Assembly: GCA_035235625.1 (NCBI GenBank)
Contig: CP141144.1
Coordinates: forward strand, 36,516,014-36,580,013
Direction: 5' to 3'
Source: Saururus chinensis
Taxonomy: Eukaryota > Streptophyta > Magnoliopsida > Piperales > Saururaceae
Length of the DNA: 64,000 nt
This document shows, piece after piece, positions 47,244-56,656 of the stretch. The translations under genes were made by a program, and so were the position numbers. Below the pieces are notes generated by a model that saw only the letters and a program-made list of their open reading frames with translations, did not search any database and was not told the DNA's origin. The stretch's first letter is position 1, and each line of letters starts with the position of its first letter.

Positions 47244-47993
47244 ATGACGAACGTTAGTAGTAGCGATGCTCAACCGGCAAGTAGCCCAACTCCACCAGAT
47301 GTTACTACGCCAGTCACTTTGACAACGGCAGATCCTATGATGCACTTCGTGGACTTATTAATGCAAAGAATGACTCAAGGTTTCCAATCGAATCATTCCA
47401 ATCATTCGTCTAGTTCGGGAGATTTTATCCACAGTGAAAAGGATAATCTGTTGGAGCGTTTTAAGAAGCTTGCGCCAGCATTTACAGGGGAAGACTGCCT
47501 TGAGGCCACTGAAAGGTGGACCTTTGAAGTTGAACGGATCTTTAAAGCAATGAAGATCCCCGATGATCGTAAGGTGCCACTAGCCACTTTCTCTATGACT
47601 GGCGAAGCTACTTTCTGGTGGCCTACAGCAGAAAGAAATTTCTTCACTGTTGGTGATCATATTAAGTGGGAGGAATTTAAAGAAGTTCTATACGATAAAT
47701 ATTTTCCTCCTCACGTCCAAGAAAGAAAGGAAAAGGAGTTTCTAGATCTACAACAAGGAGGGTTAACGGTGACTCAATACGAGAATAAATTCGTACAATT
47801 ACAACGTTTCGCTCCGGATTATTGTACGACAAAATTAAAGAAGGCTCAGAAGTTCGTGAGGGGCCTAAATAATGGATTAAGAGGAAGAATTATTGGCCAT
47901 CAACCCACGACTTTTGCCAAAGCGGTTGAACTAGCCTCTATCCTAGAACAAGATTATATGGAATTTGTGGTCGGACGTAAGGACCGAGGATAA
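47244..47993 (+). CDS. gag: Gag polyprotein, N-terminal and capsid part, Tekay-type
   Basis: 249 codons with the retrotransposon gag core: ERFKKLAPAFTG, ATERWTFEVERIFKAM, EFKEVLYDKYFPPHVQERKEKEF, LTVTQYENKFVQLQRFAP. It ends at a TAA at 47991 before the zinc knuckles, which lie beyond the stop and a frameshift. In this clade gag normally continues through the knuckles into pol. Structural protein of the cytoplasmic retrotransposon particle. Confidence 0.85.
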   Translation: MTNVSSSDAQPASSPTPPDVTTPVTLTTADPMMHFVDLLMQRMTQGFQSNHSNHSSSSGDFIHSEKDNLLERFKKLAPAFTGEDCLEATERWTFEVERIFKAMKIPDDRKVPLATFSMTGEATFWWPTAERNFFTVGDHIKWEEFKEVLYDKYFPPHVQERKEKEFLDLQQGGLTVTQYENKFVQLQRFAPDYCTTKLKKAQKFVRGLNNGLRGRIIGHQPTTFAKAVELASILEQDYMEFVVGRKDRG

Positions 47994-48600
47994 AATAATG
48001 GTTTCTGACCCGATGAGAGGAAAAGGAGACGTACGTTTAACAATCAGAATAATCACAAGTTTCAAAAACCCTCAGAATCACCTTCACAGCCAAGGGGAGA
48101 AAGGAAGCTAGAAAAATGTCCACAGTGTAGTAAAATCCATCCTCTTGGATCGTGTTATCGTACCGAAAGAAAATGCTTTTTCTATGGTGAACAAGGCCAT
48201 CAGATTAAAGACTGCCCAAAGAGGAAAATGCAAGAAGAATCAAAATTGGAGCATAAACCAAAAGCTCAAGGATGGGTTTTCGCAATTACTGCTGAGGAAG
48301 CTCAAGCGTCGTCCGCTGTCATTCAAGGTACACTTTTGGTCTTGGATAAATTAGCAAAAATTTTGATAGATCCAGGGTTGACGAATTCTTTCATATCGTT
48401 CGATTTTGCTTCAAGTTTTGGCTATCCGATTTTAAATTTAGGATAGGTCTTAGAAGTGTCCACCCCAATGGGAAAAACGTTTCTAGCCCGTAAATTTCTT
48501 CGAAGGGTACCTATTTCCTTAGAGAAATGCCAGTGGGAGGCCGACCTTATTCTCCTAAATATGACCGACTTTGACGTCATATTAGGTATGAATTGGTTAG
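47994..48600 (+). pseudogene. Nucleocapsid knuckles and protease, Tekay-type
   Basis: Two Cys-His motifs at about 48118-48216: CPQCSKIHPLGSC, and CFFYGEQGHQIKDC in which the second Cys of CX2C is Tyr. The protease core reads LIDPGLTNSFIS (about 48365-48400), then NMTDFDVILGMNWL near 48560. A TAG at 48444 splits the frame and the reading frame changes from gag. The Asp of the active site is kept. Confidence 0.8.
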
Positions 48601-49790
48601 CCAATAACGGGGCATTAGTGGACTGTACACAGAAGAAGGTGATCTTTGAGCGAGGCAAAAGGAGTCTCATTTTTTATGGGCTTAAGGATCATTCTAAACC
48701 ATGTGTCATCTCAGCAGTCAAAGCTCGTCAGCTTTTAAGTAAAGGATGTCGGGCTTATCTTGCTAGTGTGGAAACTAATGAGACTACTACGTTTAACTTA
48801 AAGAGCATTGACGTAGTACAAGATTTCTCTGATGTTTTTCTTGATGATCTCTCTGGTCTACCACCAAAAAGAGAGATAGATTTTACTATCGAGTTGATGC
48901 CAGGAGCAAGCCCTATCTCTAAAGCACCTTACCGCATGGCTCCTGCGGAGTTAAAAGAGTTAAAAAGTCAATTGCAGGAATTGCTTGAGAAAGGATTCAT
49001 ATGACCCAGTGTCTCACCTTGGGGGGCACCGGTCTTATTTGTGAGAAAGAAAGATGGGTCGTTAAGGTTGTGCATTGACTACCGACTTCTCAATGCCATC
49101 ACTGTAAAGAACAAGTACCCCTTGCCTCGTATAGATGACTTATTCGATTAATTGCAGACGGCTAAAGTTTTCTCCAAAATAGATCTACAGTCAGGTTATC
49201 ATCAGCTAAGGATACGAAATGAGGATATCTCTAAGACAGCTTTTCGTACCCGGTATGGCCACTATGAGTTTTTAGTGATGCCATTTGGTTTAACAAATGC
49301 CCCGGCCGCTTTTATGGATCTCATGAATAGAATTTTTTGGCCCTTTTTAGACAAGTTTGTAATCATGTTCGTCGATGACATCCTCATCTACTCTAGTAGT
49401 TTAGAAGATCACCAAGTGCATTTACAAGTTGTTCTGCAAACATTAAGGGATCATAAGCTATACGCCAATTTTAGCAAGTGCGAATTCTGGATGGAACAAG
49501 TGGTGTTCTTAGGACACGTCGTTTCAAAGAACGGAGTATCGGTGGACCCAACCAAGATTGAAGCTGTCATCAAATGGGAAAGGCCAAAAACAGTAACGGA
49601 AATTCGGAGCTTCTTAGGCCTTGCGGGTTATTACCGAAGATTCATCCATGGATTTTCAAGTATTGCCCTACCCCTGACAAAATTGACAAGGAAAGGAGTT
49701 AAATTTGTTTGGGATGAAACTTGTGAACGAAGTTTCCAAGAACCAAAGGAAAAATTAACAACTGCACCCATTCTGGCGTTGCCAACTGGC
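48601..49790 (+). pseudogene. Reverse transcriptase of the Tekay-type element
   Basis: The linker and RT start run in the frame 48456-49004 and end at a TGA (49002-49004). RT continues in the same frame through [15 protein letters not shown], is stopped again by TAA at 49149-49151, and is then open from 49152 to 50447: [30 protein letters not shown], and the catalytic [11 protein letters not shown] near 49370-49400. [14 protein letters not shown] marks the connection. Both stops are single-base changes from Arg and Gln codons (C to T). Confidence 0.9.
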
Positions 49791-50160
49791 AGTGGGGGTT
49801 TTGTCGTGTACAGCGATGCTTCTAAAAGAGGATTAGGATGTGTATTAATGCAAGATGGAAAAGTGATAGCATACACTTCACGACAATTAAAGAAACATAA
49901 AGGTAACTACCCTGCTCATGATTTGGAGTTAGCAGCGGTGGTTTTTGCTTTAAAAATTTGGAGACATTATCTATATGGGGAGATGTTTGAAGTTTTCACC
50001 GATCACCAAAGTTTGAAGTACATCTTTTCCCAAAGTGATCTTAATATGAGGCAAAGACGGTGGATCGAATATCTTAAGGATTATGACTTTTCCATCAAGT
50101 ATCATCCCGGAAAAGCCAACGTGGTGGCTGATGCTTTAAGTTGCAAATCCGGAGGGTTAA
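49791..50160 (+). CDS. RNase H domain, Tekay-type polyprotein
   Basis: Within the long open frame 49152-50447: [17 protein letters not shown] (first Asp), [15 protein letters not shown] (Glu), [11 protein letters not shown] (Asp), and [10 protein letters not shown]. It degrades the RNA strand during reverse transcription. The domain itself is uninterrupted. Confidence 0.88.
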
Positions 50161-51683
50161 CTTCCATACTTGTTAAGGAATGGAAATTCTTGGAAGAAAC
50201 AATAAGTTTACAACCCGAGCTACAAGCTGGAAACAAGAAATCTTTCATTGCCACCCTAAAAGTAAAATCAATACTAGTCAAGCATATTCTTGAAGGTCAA
50301 AAAAATGATGAACTAATGCAAACTTTGCTCGGAAGACCTGACTTTACCCAAGGCTCTGATGGAGGTATTCGATTTCAAGGACGGTTGGTAATACCCGAAA
50401 TTCTGGAGCTAAGGGAAGACCTATTACATGAAGCACATCGTTCTTGATATACCATCCACCTAGGAGGAACGAAGATGTATCAAGATTTAAAGAGAAGTTT
50501 TTGGTGGAATGGAATGAAGAAGGATATAGGAGAATATATTTCGAGATGCTTAACTTGTCAGCAAGTTAAAGCCGAACACCAAAAACCTTCAGGGTACCTG
50601 CAAACGATTGAAATCCCCGAGTGGAAGTGGGAACACATTACTATGGATTTCGTCTCGGCACTACCCAGAACTTCACAAGGCCATGAATCCATTTGGGTGA
50701 TCGTGGATCAACTCACAAAGAGTGCACACTTTCTTCCATTAAGCAAGAAGCAATCTTTAAGTTCTTTGGCAAAACTGTACGTGAAGGAAATTGTGAGTCG
50801 GCATGGGATACCGCCAACGATCATCTCAGATCGGGATAGTCGATTTACCTCCAAGTTTTGGCAAGGATTTCAAGAAGAATTAGGTACAACTCTCAAGTTC
50901 AGCACTGCTTTCCACCCGTAGACAGATGGTCAATCAGAAAGAACTATCCAAACTTTGGAAGATATGTTGCGCGCTTGCACCTTGGATTGGAAGGGTAACT
51001 GGGACGAACATTTACCATTGGTCGAGTTCGCCTACAACAATAGCTACCATAGCAGCATAGGTATGGCACCTTATGAGGCATTATACGGACGACCTTGTCG
51101 ATCACCGACGTGTTGGAATGAAGTGGGAGAACGAAGATTGATTAAGTCTGAACTTTTGCAACAGTGTGCAGATAAGGTGAAACTTGTGAAGCATCGTCTA
51201 ATGGCATCCCATAGTCGTCAAAAGAGCTATGCAGATCAAAGACAGAAGGATATCAACTTTAGCGTGGGAGATCATGTATTACTAAAAGTTTCGCCAACCC
51301 GAGGAGTCATGAGATTTGGAATTAAAGGCAAACTAAGTCCTCGCTTTGTAGGACCGTTTGAAATTTTGGACAAAGTAGGAACTGTGGCTTACAGATTAGC
51401 CTTGCCTCCACAACTAAGCAATGTACACGACGTATTTCACGTGTCTATGCTTAGGAAATACGTCCGAGACTCCTCTCATGTTCTTGATCAGAGTTTAATT
51501 ACTCTCAAACCCGACTTATCATTCGAAGAAAAGCCACTTAAAATTCTGGATCACAAGGAACAAACCTTGAGGACTAAAAGGATCCCCTTAGTCAATGTGC
51601 AATGGCAATATCATTCCTCGGAAGAAGCTACTTGGGAGCTGGAGAACGAAATGCAAAAGAAGTACCCTGAGTTATTCATTTAG
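50161..51683 (+). pseudogene. Integrase with C-terminal chromodomain, Tekay-type
   Basis: Zinc-binding region: HEAHRS then a TGA at 50445-50447, followed in frame by HLGGTKMYQ and [11 protein letters not shown]. Catalytic core at 50475-50921: MDFVSALP (Asp), [10 protein letters not shown] (Asp), then TAG at 50919-50921 just before the Glu-bearing [12 protein letters not shown]. The open part 50955-51683 carries [31 protein letters not shown] and, at its end, a chromodomain with [18 protein letters not shown]. Chromodomains bind modified histone tails and steer integration to heterochromatin (family knowledge). Two nonsense changes inactivate it. Confidence 0.9.
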
Positions 51684-51703
51684 TGAATAATTCAAATTTC
51701 GAG

Positions 51704-51730
51704 GACGAAATTTCTTTAAGTGGGGTAGAT
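51704..51730 (+). promoter_or_regulatory. Polypurine tract region before the 3' LTR
   Basis: AAGTGGGGTAGA just before the LTR TGTAAT, preceded by the clade-typical GAGGACGAAATTTC. Confidence 0.65.
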
Positions 51731-53392
51731 TGTAATAACCCTAATTTCTAACATGATTTTCTTATATATTTTGTTATTTATAATTTTCTTAAGTATTGGT
51801 TAGAGCTCGTGGAGACGAGCGTAACAAGTCTTAAAACGCGAAGATTGGAGGTCAGGAACAAAAGTTATGACCTCGGGAAACATGTTCAACCGGCGGGATC
51901 CATTTTGAAATTTAGGTAAAATGGTTCTTAATTGGTCTAGTATCGTAGGGCTCATGAATACGAACTCAACGGTACCAAGAATGTGCAAATCGGAGTTTGG
52001 GATAGGAAGTTACGATTTTTGGAATTATTAGAATTTAAATAATAAAATAAAGTATTTTTCGGCCCGGCTCGGCACGGCGCAGTGCAACGCGCTGCGTGTG
52101 CTACGCGGTGCACACCAAACCCGCTCGTCGCGCGCATCGAACGCGCGATGACTGTGCGTTCGAGGTGACGAACGCGCATTCGTCACGCGCGAACGTGGGT
52201 TCGCCGGCGCTAGTGGGCGCCGGCCGGTTTTTCTGGCGGCGCCGGTGGGCGCCCACCTGTTCTGGCGGCGGCGCCCACTGGAATATGCTTCCGCCTCCCC
52301 TATATATACCTTTTCCGGCCAGTTCTTCACCCACATCCGATTTTTAACCCCTTTCTCTGTTTTCACCATTCCCGACCCGTATTAAGTCCAATTTTCACGT
52401 TTCAAGACCCGTTTCCTACTAATTCAAGGGTGCTCTATGCACCGGAAGTGTTATTTTCTCGAGACGACCCCTCTAAGACCTCAAAAAATGTGCCCCTTCC
52501 CTAATCTTCCCTTTTCATCTTTTTACTATTTTTGGGCCATTCCTAAACCTTTTTAACCCGTTCCAAAGCCCTACCCTACTTAATCAAGGGCATTCTACGC
52601 GTTGGAGTGGTTATTTTGCCGAAATTCTTGCTCGAAGGCTGATATATTAAGGCGGGACTCTCTTTACTCTACGAGGAGATTTCGCACGTATTATCGGTAG
52701 GTAGTTTTAAATTCTAATCGTATGCCAAGATTTTGACTCGCTAAAGTTTTACTAAAAGTTTTCTGAAAACAAAAGCTCTGACTTCAAAATCATCTCCTCT
52801 TTTCAAAAATTTCTCCGAGTTTTGGGCAATCGTGCCGTCTGGATAGTTCTCGGTTCTTTGGAGCTAAGAATTATTATGATTTTGGATACCGCCAAATTTG
52901 GCATCTGGCGAGCACAGGATTGGGATGTCATGGGTAAGTCCCTTCCTTTTGTTTCGCATCGCCCCATGGGCGTGGGTGTAAGTCGTCTGGTATCGCGACA
53001 TTCTGTGATCGTGTTTTCAGGTTTTCCGGATGATTTCCAAAAAAAAAAAATGGCATGTGCACGAAGCATATTCTTAGAACTTAATTCGACCTACTGAGTA
53101 TGAAATTACTCACCTACCCTCAGACTCTGCAGGTGTTTCACTCGATTCTGAAGGAGTCGACGAAGGATTTCCTTAAATTACAGTTTTGTACTACTGTTTT
53201 TGTACTTATGTAAATTATTGTATTGACCAATGTACAAAGGCATGTGATGCCTAATTTTGACAATCTTTGTATAATACAAAGTATGTTGTAATTACTATTT
53301 TAGTACATGCTGATCCTTGGCAATTGTAATAAAATTTTGTTACGTTTTTCAAAAATTGTTTTCTTTTATTTGAAAATGTGAGGGACTTTACA
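51731..53392 (+). repeat. 3' LTR of the Tekay-type element
   Basis: Pairs with 44857-46452. In the first ~320 bp about a dozen differences are seen, mostly C/T or G/A at CpG-like sites. The GC block at 52061-52213 is about 50 bp longer than, and poorly alignable with, the 5' block. It ends GGGACTTTACA, followed by GCTTG. Confidence 0.92.
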
Positions 53393-53397
53393 GCTTG

Positions 53398-53506
53398 TGT
53401 TTCCCTTGCGTATACGAGTGGGAAGGGAAGAGAGTGGCTAATAGTTGCGCGATGTAGCTAGGCCATCACGAGTGCAGACGCTAGACAAAGCTTCGCGCCT
53501 GTGACA
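53398..53506. repeat. Solo LTR, right part
   Basis: Remainder of the LTR begun at 44076, ending CGCGCCTGTGACA. The LINE frame resumes at 53512. Confidence 0.55.
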
Positions 53507-53511
53507 TCAGG

Positions 53512-53652
53512 TATGATGGGTTGTGGGTCAGAATGGTGATGGCATGTGTGGAGTCGGTCAATGATGAAATCTTGATCAATGGGATCCCTACTACTTTAGT
53601 CCTACTGACTTGGGGGTTGTTAAGGTGATCGACTTTCTCCTCACCTCTTTTT
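53512..53652 (+). pseudogene. LINE reverse transcriptase, segment 2
   Basis: It continues the frame of 43440-44075: WVRMVMACVESVNDEILING, then after a frameshift GDRLSPHLF, the motif that follows the first RT palm Asp in LINEs. It ends where a GGGGCCCGTGTGG terminus begins. The Tyr-x-Asp-Asp part of the palm that should follow is not found further on. Confidence 0.7.
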
Positions 53653-54473
53653 GGGGCCCGTGTGGCTACTGCTTTCAAGTAGAAAGTAAATGAATTGTTC
53701 CTCAAATCGCTTTTAGAAAAGAAAAGCCAAAAGCAATCAGGTTTGGATAGGCAATTGTAAAAATTCATTTCTACAGAGTTTAAACGTTTGGATAGCCCAG
53801 TTTGATAAATCTGACTGTTATATATGAAATGACATTCGTAACCTTCATTTTCTCCATCTCCTCTGGGCAAAAAAAAATGTAGTGACAAAGGCAGCTTGGG
53901 TGGAGGCGAACTAGGGAGTCAATCTTTAGGGAGTCCATGAACTTTGGTGTGGCCAGCCCCAAGGACGCAGTCCCAAAAGAAGCCCAAAACCTGAAAGAAG
54001 CAAACCCTACCTTGTTGCTCCCCCTCTTCACTCTGCGATCTGATTTTAATCCATTCCTGATCTGCCAATATTTTCCGCTCTTGATTAACTTTGAATATTT
54101 CATTGCTTGAACCTGCTCTGCTTCGAGCTCAATCTTGCCGGAGCACCTAATCGTCTACCATGATTGGGTTTTCTCGCAACCATTCTATTGATTGGTTCTA
54201 CAATCGCCCGGCGATTCGATGGTTGAAGCAACAATAACTGCAAGAGCAACAACAGCAGCAACAAAAGCTTCTGGAACAATAGCGGCAGCGGCGGCGGCTG
54301 GGGGAAGAGCAGCAAAGATCAAGCATTGCCAAGTTGACAGCGCCAGGTTTGTGGGAGGTGGAGGGTCGAGTGGAATCGGATCATGCGTATTTTGAAACTC
54401 TTGTCTGGTTCACCTCCGCCTAGACTACCTTCTGGTAAAAAAATGCAGCGGTGGTAGAAATGATCACGGTGGT

Positions 54474-55068
54474 AGTGGGTTTTTGATGATCCCTATCATC
54501 TCTAGCGTGCTTTTTGTCACCACAGTCGTTGCCATCTCGGCATGCTAAATGCATAAGAAGTGGGCGACGACAGGGAATGGCCAAGGCGAGGAAGGAGAAA
54601 CACAAGAGATGTCATGTTGGTGGCATCCTCTACAGCCGATGCCAGAGGAGGAGCAAAGGCGGAAGAGAAGTGGTGGGTTTTTTATGATCCCTATCCTCTC
54701 TAGCGTGCTCTTTGTCGCCACAGTCGTTGCCATCTCGGCATGCTTCATGCATAAGAAGTGGGCGAAGACGGGGAATGGCCAAGGTGAGGAAGGAGAAACA
54801 CAAGAGATGTCTTGTTGGTGGCATCCTCTGCAGCCGATGCCAGAGGAGGAGCAAAGGCGGAAGAGAAGTGGTGGGTTTTTTATGATCCCTATCCTCTCTA
54901 GCGTGCTCTTTGTCGCCATAGTTGTTGCCATCTCGGCATGCTTCATGCATAAGAAGTGGGCGAAGACGGGGAATGGCCAAGGCGAGGAAGGAGAAACACA
55001 AGAGATGTCATGTTGGTGGCATCCTCTGCAGCCGATGCTAGAGGAGGAGCAAAGGCAGAAGAGAAGTG
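54474..55068. repeat. 198-bp tandem repeat, three copies
   Basis: GTGGGTTTTT(T)GATGATCCC-type starts at 54474, 54673 and 54871, spaced 199 and 198 bp; copies 2 and 3 are nearly identical. Each includes CATCTCGGCATGC, AAGAAGTGGGCGA(A/C)GAC and GATGCCAGAGGAGGAGC. Because 198 is a multiple of three, the same frame persists through copies. Confidence 0.92.
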
Positions 55069-55094
55069 CGTGCGGAAGTAGAATGGGGAGCTAG
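54549..55094 (+). CDS. Open frame of 66-residue repeats with a hydrophobic segment (hypothetical)
   Basis: 181 codons covering about 2.75 repeats. Each 66-residue unit has a charged/polar part (HKKWAKTGNGQGEEGETQ), a CWWHPLQPMPEEEQRRKR part, and a 20-odd residue hydrophobic segment (FFMIPILSSVLFVA...VVAISACF) that could span a membrane. The first copy is cut by a TAA upstream of 54549, so the frame begins inside it. The antisense strand is also open over most of the array, which weakens the coding case. I do not recognise a parent gene. Possibly a captured gene fragment amplified inside a transposon. Confidence 0.3.
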   Translation: MHKKWATTGNGQGEEGETQEMSCWWHPLQPMPEEEQRRKRSGGFFMIPILSSVLFVATVVAISACFMHKKWAKTGNGQGEEGETQEMSCWWHPLQPMPEEEQRRKRSGGFFMIPILSSVLFVAIVVAISACFMHKKWAKTGNGQGEEGETQEMSCWWHPLQPMLEEEQRQKRSACGSRMGS

Positions 55095-55433
55095 ACCTGA
55101 GATGGAGCTAGAAGACATGTTGAGGGCATCGGTGTACATCGTGACGGGGAGATTGGGGCGAAGAGATGAGGGGGGTATTTTTGTCACAAGTTAGCATGTT
55201 ATAATTTCTGCCTTCTACAAAAATCGATTTCTACTAGAACTCTCCTCCTCCCTCCTCCCTAGGAGAGTTCTAGTAGAAAGGAAAAATAACCTTTCACGGG
55301 TCAGAAATGGCTTTCTATCAAAAAATTAATTTTTTCTTAAATCTATCCTTCCAAACAGTTTTTGGTCAGAAAGGCGATTTTCACCATAAACTAATCGCTT
55401 TCCTGTGGTGGAAATCGCATCCCAAACGGCCCC

Positions 55434-55674
55434 TTAATGTGCACCGAGATTCTTTGCACCCTCCTTGGGGATGTAGAGAGGAGGAAGCTGATTTTTAGGG
55501 TCTCGTAGGCCAAAGGTCAACCTTCAGTCTCCCATTTGTTTTTTCGCCGATGAGGGGGATGGGGGGGGGGGGGGGCGAAAGTGGTGACAGGAAGAAATTA
55601 CATTGGTTCAGTTGGGATAAGCTTTGCCAACCAAAGGCCGTGGGTGGGATGGTCCCTCCTTGCTAAGAAGGGGT
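55434..55674 (+). pseudogene. LINE segment 3 (post-RT region)
   Basis: KLHWFSWDKLCQPKAVGGM at about 55594-55650, the Trp-x-x-Leu-Cys-x-Pro-Lys-x-x-Gly-Gly motif found after the RT thumb in plant LINEs, followed by LLAKKG, where a solo LTR enters. The bases 55434-55590 are doubtful and include a run of 15 G at 55561-55575. Confidence 0.65.
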
Positions 55675-56656
55675 TGTTGGACCATGTTATGGGTTTGGAC
55701 CTGGTTTGGTCCAACGTTATTATGATTTGGGTGAGCTAGTACAGGGCACGGGGTCTAAGGGTGGTGGGGGTGGTCACGCCGAACCCACATGTGACATCGT
55801 TACACTAATTTGGTTGCCTATGTCACACATGTACACTAGGCATGCGACTAGGATGTGCATTAACATGTTGTTGGGACCAAACACGTGAATTATGTGTCGA
55901 TAATAGGACCCGTGATTAGCGAGCGGTCCTCCCTATCACGGGCTTGGGCGTGTGCAGGGGGTCCAGGCCTGTGCGGGCCCTGAGAGATAGAGCCCGCTCC
56001 CGTTGTGTCTGACCTTCTTAATATAAGCTAGAAGTCTTAGCAAAGAAAGCCCATTATAACAAAGCCCAAGTGTAAGCCCAGCTAAGTAGGGAAGAAGGAA
56101 TGGTATGAAAGGGAAAGAAGAGGGAGAGGAGTGCCCTAATTGGGATGTCCCCCTCCTCTCCCTTCTCCCAATCCGCCCATCTCTCTCTTTCTCAAGTGCG
56201 GCCAGCCCTTGCTTTTGGTGGAAAAGCTTGCTGGCCGCCCTTTTCCTCTCCTCTCCATCACTCCTCGATGAGGCAAACAAAGGAGGTTGTACTCCTTGCT
56301 GGTTGGGGCGTCAAAGAAGAGGCTTTGGGGCAATCCTTGCTGAGAAATCAATCCAAGAGTGAAGGCTTTGAAGGATCAACACACACAAGGTATTTACTCT
56401 CTCCCCACTTGATTCCTTTGTGTTTGGTTGTGTGAATTGAACGTTTCAATGGCATGCAAGGGGTTGGAATGCCCAAGGTAAGTACGCTATTGCTTTCAAT
56501 TTGATTTCCTATATGCATGATTCATGATGGATGATATATATTGCTCATTGATTTGAGTTTATGTACATATTTGTGCAGATTAATTTGTAAAGATTGAATT
56601 TTGATTGGTGCGCCACCCTTTACTCACCTAGCTTCCGCTGGTCCGACCACTCTACA
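55675..56656. repeat. Solo LTR inside the LINE (982 bp)
   Basis: TGTTGGACC... to ...CACTCTACA, with target flanks GGGGT (55670-55674) and AGGGT (56657-56661), 4 of 5 identical. Removing it and one flank restores an uninterrupted LINE frame from LLAKKG into WKILSN. Within it are splice-like AAGGTAAGTACG near 56474 and TTTGTGCAG near 56572, and C/T-rich leader-like sequence; no gene. The family is not represented elsewhere in the window. Confidence 0.7.

Larger units (their letters stand above)
44857..53392 (+). mobile_element. Tekay/Del-type Ty3/Gypsy chromovirus, near full length
   Basis: 8536 bp with an exact 5-bp target duplication GCTTG (44852-44856 and 53393-53397). LTRs of 1596 and 1662 bp, primer site, an extra upstream frame, gag, protease, RT, RNase H, integrase and a chromodomain are all in order on the plus strand. 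Long LTRs and a C-terminal chromodomain place it in the Tekay (Del) clade. The pol region is broken by single-base stops, so this copy is not autonomous, although it is the best preserved element in the window. Confidence 0.92.
53653..55433. mobile_element. Non-autonomous DNA-transposon-like block with inverted ends
   Basis: The left end GGGGCCCGTGTGG (53653-53665) is inverted relative to the right end CCCAAACGGCCCC (55421-55433). GGGGCCGTTTGG-type ends are common in PIF/Harbinger-like and related plant elements (family knowledge); TTA follows on the right, but the left flank is TTT, so a 3-bp duplication is not demonstrated. The 1.8-kb interior has no transposase, but holds CAA/CAG-rich sequence of possible genic origin (54150-54410) and the 198-bp tandem repeat. 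Confidence 0.45.

Noticed and set aside
54546-55001. Minus-strand frames across the 198-bp repeat
   Set aside because: Shadows of the plus-strand repeat frame; no start context or domain. The plus-strand frame itself is kept only as hypothetical.
55936-56435. Overlapping frames on both strands in 55936-56435
   Set aside because: They lie inside a solo LTR with target duplication; C/T-rich leader sequence keeps several frames open.
56470-56580. GTAAGT...GTGCAG as an intron of a host gene
   Set aside because: Both signals lie within the 982-bp LTR and no coding sequence flanks them.
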